A DNA stretch of 64,000 bases, from positions 1,170,395 through 1,234,394 of the forward strand of contig NZ_FORH01000001.1 of the NCBI RefSeq assembly GCF_900113955.1. The letters are read 5' to 3'. The notes beneath the pieces were generated by a model. The model was not told the origin of the DNA, made no database searches, and was given only the letters and a program-made list of their open reading frames with translations. Positions 15,735 to 22,912 of the stretch are shown piece by piece. Within the stretch, counting starts at the first letter, position 1. Every line of letters begins with the position of its first letter. The DNA comes from Celeribacter neptunius (GTDB lineage Bacteria > Pseudomonadota > Alphaproteobacteria > Rhodobacterales > Rhodobacteraceae). The position numbers and the translations under genes are program-made.

Positions 15735-18548
15735 TTACGCCGCGGGTACCGGGCGTTCAAGCAGATGCGTCAGGATCTCGGCCGCCGCCTCGGCGCTGGT
15801 GCGCAATTCCTCGGAGAGCGCCGAGAGGCTCACCGAGGCGTTGGAGCGCAACAGGAACGCCTGCCCGCCGGAGCCGATCGCACCGGGGTCGAGCTTTTGC
15901 CCGCTCAAAAGGCGCGCCGCCGATTGCAACCGCCACATCAGCCGATAGGTCTCGACCAGACGCGCATATTCCGCCTCTGTGAACCAGCCGGAGGCGCGCC
16001 CGGCGCCGAGCTGGGCATAGATATCCTGCTCGGAACTGCCGGCGGTGAGCGCCGCCGCCTCGGCCACCAGCTCGATATCCATCATCCGGCCCGGGCCGTT
16101 TTTCGGGTCCCAATCGGAGCCGGGCTTGGCCTCGGCCAGCCGCGCCCGCATTTCGGCGGTTTCCTTGCGCACCTGTGCCTCCTCCTTGGGACCGGCGATC
16201 AGGTCACTGCGGAAATCGCCGACCGCCTGCATCAGGTCCCTCTCGCCGGCGATCGCCCGGCCACGGGTCATCGCCAGATGCTCCCAGACCCAGGCCTCCT
16301 GCATCTGATAGGACATGAAGCTCTCGAACGAGGTGGCCACCGGCCCCTGTTTGCCCGAGGGTCTGAGCCGCATATCGACCTCATAGAGCCGCCCTTCGGC
16401 GGTCTGCGTGGTGATGGCGGTGATCAGCGCCTGGGTAAAACGGGCGTAATAGGTCCGCGATTGCAAAGGCTTGCGCCCTTCGGACATGTCCACGCCGGCG
16501 GCATCGTAGATCACGATCATATCGAGATCCGAGGCCGCGGTGAGACGCCCCGCCCCCAGCGAGCCCATACCCAGCACCATTGCGCCCCGCCCCGGTGGCG
16601 GGCCGTGTTTGCGGGAGAACTCCGTCACCACCTGCGGATAGAGCGCGGCCATGCAGGCGGCGGCGATGTCGCAATATTGCGCCCCCGCCTCATCCGCGGT
16701 GATCAGATCGCGCAGCTGATGCACGCCGACGCGGAAATGCCATTCCTTGGCCCAGCGGCGACAGGTGTCGAGCTGCGCCTCATAGTCACCGGCCTCCTGG
16801 AACAAGCCACAGAGCTCGCGGGTCAGCCCCTCGCGCCCCGGCCAGTCGGAGAAGAACGCGCCGCCGATCACCGCATCGAGCACCTTGGCGTTGCGCGACA
16901 GGTATTGCGCCAGATGCGGCGCGGTAGAGACGATGTCGAGGATCAGATCGATGAGCTGCGGATTGGCCTCGAACAGCGCGAAAAGCTGTACCCCCGCCGG
17001 CAGCCCCTTGAGGAAGCCATCGAGATGGCCCAGAGCCTCGCCCGGCTTGTCGAGTTTCTGAATGCGTGACAGGAGCTCGGGCTTCAGGCGCTGGAATATC
17101 TCCTGTGCCCGCGCGGTGCGCAGACAGGGATAGGTCGACCAGCGCGCTGTAACCTCGAGCTGTTCCGGCGGCAAATCCGGGCTCGGCGGTGCCTCGCCCG
17201 GGGCAAAGAAATCCTCGGTCAACTCGTTGACGCGGGTACAGCGCGCGGCGATCTCGGCGCGCATCTCTTCGGTGGATTTGCCCATCAGCGCGGCCAGACG
17301 ATCAAACTCCTCCGGCGCCGTCGGCAGGCTGTGGGTCTGCTGATCGCGCAGCATCTGCAACCGGTGCTCGACCTCGCGATGGGCGACGTAATCCCGACTC
17401 AGGATCTCGGCGGTCTCCTGCTCGACCCAGCCCTTGTCCGCCAGCATGGCCAAGGCCGGCACCGTGCCGCGCAACCGCAGATCCGCATCACGCCCGCCGG
17501 CGATGAGCTGGCGCGTCTGGGCAAAGAATTCGATCTCGCGAATGCCGCCAAGCCCGAGCTTCATATTATGACCTTCGAGCTTCAACGCGCCGCCCAGGCC
17601 CTTGTGCGCGCGGATTTTCAGCCGCATGTCATGGGTCTCGCGAATGGCGTTGAAATCGAGATGCTTGCGCCAGACGAACGGCGTCAGCGAAGTGAGAAAC
17701 CGTGCCCCCGCCTCGGTGTCGCCGGCGCAGGCCCGGGCCTTGATATAGGCGGCGCGTTCCCAGGTCCGCCCGACGCTCTCGTAATAGCGTTCGGCAGCAT
17801 CCATGGAGAAACACACCGGCGTCACCGAAGGATCGGGCCGGAGCCGCAGATCGGTGCGGAAGACATAGCCATCGGCGGTCAGGTCCGACAGGCTGGCCAT
17901 GGCCTTGCGGGTGGCGCGGATGAAGCCGGCGCGCGCCTCCATCTGATCGATGCCCTCGAAACGGCTTTCGTCGAACAGGCAGATCAGATCGATATCCGAG
18001 GAGTAATTCAACTCCCCCGCGCCATGCTTGCCCATGGCCAGCGCGAACATGCCACCGCAGCTCTCGATGTCATCCTCGCTTTGGCCCGGGATCTTGCCCT
18101 TGCGGATCTCGCGCGCGACATGGCCGCGGATCGCCACATGGGTGGCCCGGTCGGCCAGAAGCGACAGCGCACCGGTGACCTCTTCGAGCGCCCAGACCCC
18201 GGCGAGATCGCAAAGCGCGGAGAGAAGCGCGATACGGCGTTTCGCCTGACGCAGGCCGGCGTCGATCCGATCGGGCGCGAGCGCCTCGATCCGGGTGATC
18301 TCGGCGGCGAGCGCCGCCTCGGGATTGTCCAAAGCCTCGGGAAGCCAATCGGGTTCCTTAAGCAAAAGCTCATGCAGGTAGGGCGCGGAGCCTGCCGCGC
18401 CGCCGATCACCTCGGTCACCGCTCCGGAGAACCCCGGCAGCGCCTCCAGCGCATCGCGGGCGCGCTCCGGCTCATAGGCACGCGGGCTGCGGGTGATCCG
18501 GGTCTCGAATGCGGCCCCGGTCGCGGCATTTGTTACGGCTTCCGTCAT
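15735..18548 (-). CDS. glnE: Bifunctional glutamine synthetase adenylyltransferase/adenylyl-removing enzyme
   Basis: The 937-residue protein adjusts glutamine synthetase activity by adding or removing AMP. It has two nucleotidyltransferase domains: an N-terminal one with YSSDIDLICLFDE (residues about 175-190) and a C-terminal one with ASDLDMIVIYDAAG (about 665-680), each with the Asp-x-Asp metal site, plus the helical regulatory regions between and after. Length fits GlnE (about 930-980). A GlnE regulates nitrogen assimilation under PII control. The short hypothetical gene follows directly in the same direction. Confidence 0.95.
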   Translation of the reverse strand: MTEAVTNAATGAAFETRITRSPRAYEPERARDALEALPGFSGAVTEVIGGAAGSAPYLHELLLKEPDWLPEALDNPEAALAAEITRIEALAPDRIDAGLRQAKRRIALLSALCDLAGVWALEEVTGALSLLADRATHVAIRGHVAREIRKGKIPGQSEDDIESCGGMFALAMGKHGAGELNYSSDIDLICLFDESRFEGIDQMEARAGFIRATRKAMASLSDLTADGYVFRTDLRLRPDPSVTPVCFSMDAAERYYESVGRTWERAAYIKARACAGDTEAGARFLTSLTPFVWRKHLDFNAIRETHDMRLKIRAHKGLGGALKLEGHNMKLGLGGIREIEFFAQTRQLIAGGRDADLRLRGTVPALAMLADKGWVEQETAEILSRDYVAHREVEHRLQMLRDQQTHSLPTAPEEFDRLAALMGKSTEEMRAEIAARCTRVNELTEDFFAPGEAPPSPDLPPEQLEVTARWSTYPCLRTARAQEIFQRLKPELLSRIQKLDKPGEALGHLDGFLKGLPAGVQLFALFEANPQLIDLILDIVSTAPHLAQYLSRNAKVLDAVIGGAFFSDWPGREGLTRELCGLFQEAGDYEAQLDTCRRWAKEWHFRVGVHQLRDLITADEAGAQYCDIAAACMAALYPQVVTEFSRKHGPPPGRGAMVLGMGSLGAGRLTAASDLDMIVIYDAAGVDMSEGRKPLQSRTYYARFTQALITAITTQTAEGRLYEVDMRLRPSGKQGPVATSFESFMSYQMQEAWVWEHLAMTRGRAIAGERDLMQAVGDFRSDLIAGPKEEAQVRKETAEMRARLAEAKPGSDWDPKNGPGRMMDIELVAEAAALTAGSSEQDIYAQLGAGRASGWFTEAEYARLVETYRLMWRLQSAARLLSGQKLDPGAIGSGGQAFLLRSNASVSLSALSEELRTSAEAAAEILTHLLERPVPAA

Positions 18549-18653
18549 GGCTCTCCTCCTCCACTTACGTCAAAGCATCGGGATTTCAGCACCTTGTGCA
18601 AGGGCATTCGACATGGTTGAAACGCGTGACAGCGACGATCACAGGAGCGCCCC

Positions 18654-19124
18654 ATGTCGAAAAGCCTGAAACGCGTTGAGCGCGCCCTCTCGGAAGCCGG
18701 TCTCGACATTCATGTGCTGGAAATGGACGGGTCCACACGCACCGCCGCCGAGGCGGCGGATCAGGCGGGCTGCGCGCTCGACCAGATTGCCAAGTCGATC
18801 GTGTTCAAGGGCGCCGAGAGCGGCGCGATCTGTGTCTTTATCACCGCCGGCGGCGATCAGGTCGATGTGATCAAGGCGGCAGAGGTGGCGGGCGAGCCGC
18901 TGGAGCGCGCCGACGGCAAGGAAGTCCGCAAGGTGACGGGGTTCGCCATTGGCGGCGTCTCTCCCGTCGGGCACCTGAGCCCGCCGCATGCGTTCTTTGA
19001 CCCGAAGCTTCTGGAGTTCGACACCGTCTGGGCCGCCGCCGGCACGCCGCGACATATTTTCGAGATCACGCCGCGGGAGCTGTTGCGCATTTCCGGCGCG
19101 CGAGAGGCGGATTTCACCGCCTGA
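18654..19124 (+). CDS. YbaK/EbsC family protein (Cys-tRNA(Pro)/prolyl-tRNA editing-like)
   Basis: The 156-residue protein has the YbaK/INS fold: 'RTAAEAADQAGCALDQIAKSIVFKG', 'GDQVDVIKAAEVAGEPLERADGKEV' and 'TGFAIGGVSPVGH', with the conserved lysine of the KSIVFK segment and the GG-x-x-P-x-GH loop. Family members hydrolyse mischarged aminoacyl-tRNAs in trans. It is divergent from glnE and convergent with the GFA gene. Which mischarged tRNA it edits is not clear from sequence. Confidence 0.88.
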   Translation: MSKSLKRVERALSEAGLDIHVLEMDGSTRTAAEAADQAGCALDQIAKSIVFKGAESGAICVFITAGGDQVDVIKAAEVAGEPLERADGKEVRKVTGFAIGGVSPVGHLSPPHAFFDPKLLEFDTVWAAAGTPRHIFEITPRELLRISGAREADFTA

Positions 19125-19141
19125 CCCGAGCCAGGGAAGGC

Positions 19142-19642
19142 TCAGCCACGCGCCGCGAAGGCCTCGAGCAGCGCCGGAAAATCCGCCATCTCCGGCATGG
19201 CGTCGAAAGCATGCTCCGCCGGGGTCCGTACCCAGGGCAGACGTTTCGCCACCATGGTCTCGATGAAGGGGCGACACCAGTCCTGCACCTCGGGATCGTC
19301 CGTATCGAACAGGGTCGGACGGACATTCACCATCTCCTCGAACCCGCGCACGCGGGTGAACAGCCAGCTCAGGCAGTCGGGGCACATGAAATGATCGAGC
19401 TCCGGTCCTTTCGCGCCACCTCTGATCACCTCGCCCTGGGCCACGCGAAGCCCCGAGGCCGGGAACATCGCGGTGAGAGAAAAGGCGCTCGCGCTCATCT
19501 TCTTGCAACCGTCACAATGACAGGCCGCCGTCATGAAGGGCGGTGCTGTCACCTCGAGGCGCACCGCGCCACAGCGGCAGGTGCCGATCCTGGCCTGTCC
19601 CGTTGCTCCCTCGCGCTCTTCCCCGGTTTCCGTCGCCGTCAT
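19142..19642 (-). CDS. GFA family zinc protein (CENP-V/glutathione-dependent formaldehyde-activating type)
   Basis: The 166-residue protein contains the GFA zinc-ligand pattern: C22-x-C24, C41-x-C43-x2-C46 and C86-x2-C89. The family name comes from glutathione-dependent formaldehyde activation, but most members have no shown activity. The C-terminal 70 residues (PTLFDTDDPEVQDWCRPFIETM) match the common Rhodobacteraceae subtype. It ends 17 bp from the convergent YbaK gene. A tandem 19-bp repeat lies just upstream of its start. Confidence 0.85.
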   Translation of the reverse strand: MTATETGEEREGATGQARIGTCRCGAVRLEVTAPPFMTAACHCDGCKKMSASAFSLTAMFPASGLRVAQGEVIRGGAKGPELDHFMCPDCLSWLFTRVRGFEEMVNVRPTLFDTDDPEVQDWCRPFIETMVAKRLPWVRTPAEHAFDAMPEMADFPALLEAFAARG

Positions 19643-19655
19643 CGCCAGCCTCCCT

Positions 19656-19693
19656 ATGTCGGACCTCTTGCAGCATGTCGAACCTCTTGCAGC
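19656..19693. repeat. Tandem 19-bp direct repeat
   Basis: Two adjacent copies of ATGTCGRACCTCTTGCAGC (18 of 19 positions identical) lie 14 bp upstream of the GFA gene start, within its presumed promoter. It may be slippage or a regulatory site; nothing else in the window matches it. Confidence 0.6.
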
Positions 19694-19839
19694 CGCTCAG
19701 GACTGACCCCTCCTTCATGCGCCATTCCGCGTCATTCTCCAAACCCCGCCGTGTCCGAACGGCAAACCCGGACCCTGAAATCCGCCGAAAACCGCATCGA
19801 AACTCCTATAATACCCTGAATTTAAGGGGTAATAAAAAT

Positions 19840-19859
19840 AATGTAAAAAACATTCACAT
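19840..19859. promoter_or_regulatory. Operator-like inverted repeat 1 upstream of DUF2852 gene
   Basis: ATGTAAA and TTCACAT are separated by five bases, with one mismatch in symmetry. It matches the second, perfect copy at 19898-19918. The centre-to-centre distance is 58 bp. Confidence 0.55.
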
Positions 19860-19897
19860 CACCCCTTGCGAGACACGGGAGTGCGCCCCATCTTGGT

Positions 19898-19918
19898 AAT
19901 GTGAAAGACATTCACATT
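19898..19918. promoter_or_regulatory. Operator-like inverted repeat 2 upstream of DUF2852 gene
   Basis: AATGTGAA and TTCACATT form a perfect 8-bp inverted repeat around a five-base spacer, 28 bp before the DUF2852 start. The TGTGA-N7-TCACA spacing is one base too long for a CRP site and it does not match the FnrL consensus. The regulator is unknown. Confidence 0.65.
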
Positions 19919-19946
19919 CGCAAACATCCCACAGAAAGGGAAACCC

Positions 19947-20435
19947 ATGACCCAAGTCGCCTCCTCCTACCCCGCTGCAGGGACCGCCCAGAGCTGGTTC
20001 CGCCGCGCCGAGGCCTGGCTCGACGACAAGGGCAAAGGCGCCTGGATCGCGACCATGGTCCTTGGCTTCATCTTTGTCTGGCCCGTCGGCCTCGCCCTTC
20101 TGTTTTACATGATCTGGAGCAAGAAAATGTTCGCCTGCAAACACCGTGACTTCGGCCCGCGCCATATGAAACGCGAGCGCTTCCGCGCCGCCCATGCGGC
20201 CATGCGCCCTTCGGGCAACACCGCCTTTGACGCCTACAAGGAAGAAACCCTGCGTCGCCTCGAAGAGGAACAGGACCAGTTCGAGAGCTTCCTCGAGCGT
20301 CTGCGCGCCGCCAAGGACAAGGCCGAATTCGACCAGTTCATGGACGACCGCGCCAAACGCGCCGCCGAGGCCCGCAACGAAGACAGCGGTGAAGACGCGG
20401 ACGACGCCGACAAGGCCGAAAAAGAAGAGGCCTGA
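19947..20435 (+). CDS. DUF2852 domain-containing membrane protein
   Basis: The 162-residue protein has one membrane helix (residues about 30-52, WIATMVLGFIFVWPVGLALLFYMIW) followed by the KKMF...HRDFGPRHMKRE region and a long charged coiled-coil segment (EETLRRLEEEQDQFESFLERLRAAKDKAEFDQFMDDRAKR), ending in an acidic tail. This layout matches DUF2852. The topology suggests a single-pass protein with a cytoplasmic coiled coil, similar in style to phage-shock PspB/C-type proteins, but this is only resemblance. Two inverted repeats upstream suggest specific regulation. An RDD-family gene follows on the same strand. Confidence 0.85.
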   Translation: MTQVASSYPAAGTAQSWFRRAEAWLDDKGKGAWIATMVLGFIFVWPVGLALLFYMIWSKKMFACKHRDFGPRHMKRERFRAAHAAMRPSGNTAFDAYKEETLRRLEEEQDQFESFLERLRAAKDKAEFDQFMDDRAKRAAEARNEDSGEDADDADKAEKEEA

Positions 20436-20464
20436 GGTCCGGCCCGATACCGCCCTGAAAACGA

Positions 20465-20487
20465 GGCAAGCCCGACATGGGCTTGCC
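20465..20487 (+). terminator. Stem-loop between DUF2852 and RDD genes
   Basis: A perfect 9-bp inverted repeat (GGCAAGCCC / GGGCTTGCC) with a five-base loop lies 30 bp after the DUF2852 stop. It lacks a U tract, so it may stabilise the upstream mRNA or attenuate rather than terminate fully. Confidence 0.5.
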
Positions 20488-20509
20488 CTGCCCCCTTGGA
20501 GAGATGACA

Positions 20510-20977
20510 ATGCATAGCATGATGTATGATGATGACCGCCATTGGGGCCTTCCGGACCCCGAGCGCCAACCCGAATTCTACGACTCGGTGCCCACGAAAC
20601 GTGCGCTGGCCTTTCTGGTCGACCTGATCGTGAGCGTGGTGATTGCCGCGCTGATCGTGCCGTTCACCGCCTTCACCGGGATCTTCTTTTTCCCCTTCCT
20701 CGTGGCCGTGGTGAGTTTCGCCTATCGGGTGATCACCATCGCCAATGGTTCCGCCACCTGGGGCATGCGGCTGATGGGGATCGAGTTCCGCGACCGCAAG
20801 GGGCAGCGTTTCGATCTCGGCATGGCGCTGTTGCACACCACGCTGTTCACCGTCTGGTGCTCGATGGGCCTGCCGCAGGTGGTCTCGGTCGTGCTGATGG
20901 CCACAACCGCGCGCGCTCAGGGGCTCTCCGACATGATCCTCGGCTCGGCCGCGATCAACCGACCCTCGACATTCTGA
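20510..20977 (+). CDS. RDD family membrane protein
   Basis: The 155-residue protein has the RDD core: 'VPTKRALAFLVDLIVSVVIAALIV' as the first helix with the conserved Arg and Asp, a second helix (GIFFFPFLVAVVSFAYRVITI), the 'GSATWGMRLMGIEFRD' loop, and a third helix. The ATG at 20510 fits best with the GGAGA seven bases upstream; 20504 is an alternative. Some RDD proteins are Na+/H+ antiporters, but most are uncharacterised. It is downstream of DUF2852 with a stem-loop between and is followed by a strong terminator. Confidence 0.85.
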   Translation: MHSMMYDDDRHWGLPDPERQPEFYDSVPTKRALAFLVDLIVSVVIAALIVPFTAFTGIFFFPFLVAVVSFAYRVITIANGSATWGMRLMGIEFRDRKGQRFDLGMALLHTTLFTVWCSMGLPQVVSVVLMATTARAQGLSDMILGSAAINRPSTF

Positions 20978-21009
20978 GCCCGCAAAACAGCCTCGGAAAA
21001 CTGCAATCA

Positions 21010-21033
21010 GGGCGCCGCGCGGCGCCCCTTTTT
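21010..21033 (+). terminator. Rho-independent terminator after RDD gene
   Basis: GGGCGCC-GCGC-GGCGCCC is a GC-rich hairpin followed by CTTTTT, 32 bp after the RDD stop codon. Confidence 0.85.
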
Positions 21034-21143
21034 CGCGTTCCGCAGAATTCGGAACCCCAAGGGCTTGGCGAATGCCGCAGAAGTTGCTAGATTTTTCACA
21101 ACTCCTGAACCTGCTCTTTACGTTTTCGGTCTAAGCCGCCCCT

Positions 21144-22004
21144 ATGCGTCATTCCCTCCCTCTCGCGCCGCAATTCTACGTGACGGCACCGCAACCCTGC
21201 CCCTATCTCGAGGGGAAGATGGAGCGGAAGCTTTTCACCTCCCTGCAGGGCGAGAATGCCGATCAGCTCAACGACAGCCTGTCACGACAGGGCTTCCGGC
21301 GCTCGCAGAATGTGCTCTACCGGCCGACCTGTGCCGATTGCAACGCCTGCCTGTCGGCGCGCATCCGGGTGGCGGATTTCAAAGCCTCGAAATCGCAACG
21401 CCGGGCGCTGAACAAGAACAAATACCTGAAACGCGCCGCCACCAGCCCCTGGGCCACCGAGGCGCAATACGAGCTGTTCCGCGAATATCTCGAGACCCGG
21501 CATTCCGATGGCGGCATGGCCGATATGGACGTGTTCGAATTCGCCGCGATGATCGAGGAAACTCCGATCCGCACCCGCGTCATCGAATATTACATCCCGG
21601 GCGAGAATGGCCAGCCGCGCGAGCTGGCCGCGACCTGCCTGACGGACCTGTTGGATGACGGGTTGTCGATGGTCTACAGCTTCTACAAGCCGGACCTGAT
21701 CAAGGATTCCCTGGGCACCTATATCATTCTCGATCATATCGAGATCGCCCGCGAGGCCGGCCTGCCCTATGTCTACCTAGGCTATTGGGTGCCGGGATCT
21801 CCGAAAATGGGCTATAAGGCGCGGTTTTCGGCGCTCGAGGTCTATCAGGGCGGGCAATGGCTCGAGCTCGAGAACCCGGATGATTTCCTGCCGGACAGTC
21901 ACCCGCTGGAAGCCGAGCCGATCGCCCAGCAAGTGGCCAAGATCGACCTGCCCGACACGCATCAGGTGCCAAAACCGACGGCGCCCCCCAAGCCAGAGTT
22001 TTGA
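21144..22004 (+). CDS. bpt: Aspartate/glutamate leucyltransferase (Bpt-type L/F-arginyl transferase homologue)
   Basis: The 286-residue enzyme transfers leucine from Leu-tRNA to proteins with N-terminal Asp or Glu, feeding them into the ClpAP N-degron pathway. It has the ATE1-like N-terminal Cys pattern (QPCPYLEG, then [18 protein letters not shown]) and the C-terminal GNAT-like core with '[19 protein letters not shown]' and '[24 protein letters not shown]'. Length fits Bpt (about 250-290). The gene is monocistronic, preceded by the RDD terminator. Confidence 0.93.
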   Translation: MRHSLPLAPQFYVTAPQPCPYLEGKMERKLFTSLQGENADQLNDSLSRQGFRRSQNVLYRPTCADCNACLSARIRVADFKASKSQRRALNKNKYLKRAATSPWATEAQYELFREYLETRHSDGGMADMDVFEFAAMIEETPIRTRVIEYYIPGENGQPRELAATCLTDLLDDGLSMVYSFYKPDLIKDSLGTYIILDHIEIAREAGLPYVYLGYWVPGSPKMGYKARFSALEVYQGGQWLELENPDDFLPDSHPLEAEPIAQQVAKIDLPDTHQVPKPTAPPKPEF

Positions 22005-22289
22005 GCGCGGCGGATTGGGGTCTCTCTCCCAAATACAGCCGATGGCGGTTTAGTCAGACGGAGCGAACGTTCGTCTCAATCCCGATCCTAGCCGCGACAA
22101 GCCTGCCCGTGGGATGGCGCCATGACAGTGGCGGTCTGCGCTTTATCCCGACCAAATCCGTGAAAGCTCAATCTCTTGCACGGGGATGACAATGCGCCAG
22201 CCCGCCGGGACGGGCAGGCGCAGGCGCGGCGGCTTCGCCTCGTCCCGCGCCTGAAGTTCCAATGCCCACGTCGGGCTCATAGCCCCGCA

Positions 22290-22739
22290 TCAATGCACCT
22301 GCCCCGTCGCCATCATCGCCCGTGGATCGGTGCGCAGGGTGGCATCGATCAACAGGCCCAATTGTTCGGCGAGAGACACGGCCAGAGGCGCGACATCGGC
22401 ACGGATCAGCAGCATGGCCATGAGACAGGCATCCTCGCGCTGTCCCTTGGCGGCGAGGCGCACGAATTGCGCCAGCACCGCCTCATCGGCTCCGAGACAG
22501 TCGCAGGACATGGCATGGGGGCAAAGCGGCCGACGGGCATGGCGGTCGAAAACCATGATCATCTGGGCGAAGATCTTGCCCATGTCGCTGCCCCGGCGCA
22601 GCGCATCGGAGCCGCGAAACAGGGTGACGACCATGCGCCCCTGTTCCCCGAGCTGCGCCAGCTGGCCCACGGGATAGGCCCCTTCGCGGGCCTCCTCGGC
22701 ATTCAGGTCGTCGATGGCGCGGGCAGACTGAAAAGACAT
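22290..22739 (-). CDS. Hypothetical protein (149 aa)
   Basis: The protein starts with a GAGGAACC ribosome site and ATG at 22739. It is a soluble, mostly helical protein with a central Cys-rich motif (PLCPHAMSCDCLGADEA) and a conserved-looking helix (QMIMVFDRHAR). The three cysteines and histidine near residues 72-83 might bind a metal. Base composition agrees with its neighbours. I recognise no named family. Confidence 0.7.
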   Translation of the reverse strand: MSFQSARAIDDLNAEEAREGAYPVGQLAQLGEQGRMVVTLFRGSDALRRGSDMGKIFAQMIMVFDRHARRPLCPHAMSCDCLGADEAVLAQFVRLAAKGQREDACLMAMLLIRADVAPLAVSLAEQLGLLIDATLRTDPRAMMATGQVH

Positions 22740-22863
22740 GGTCGGTTCCTCATGGGGGGTGCGTCAGGAAATGGATGTCGGGCCCCAACGATAGGGTGAT
22801 GCTAATACTTGATTATTTTTATAAGACTTTTGTGGGAAAGCAAGAGATTCCTCCGGACAAAGA

Positions 22864-22891
22864 AAAACCCCGCCGACTTGGGCGGGGTTTT
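22864..22891. terminator. Bidirectional terminator at the 3' end of the TRAP permease genes
   Basis: AAAACCCCGCC / GGCGGGGTTTT with a six-base loop is a perfect 11-bp hairpin flanked by A and T tracts, 22 bp downstream of the large permease stop on the minus strand. Confidence 0.88.
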
Positions 22892-22912
22892 CTTGCTTTC
22901 GCTGGCGCGGGA

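Noticed and set aside
19898-19918. CRP or FNR site
   Set aside because: The half-sites TGTGA and TCACA are seven bases apart (CRP needs six), and the FNR consensus TTGAT-N4-ATCAA is not present.
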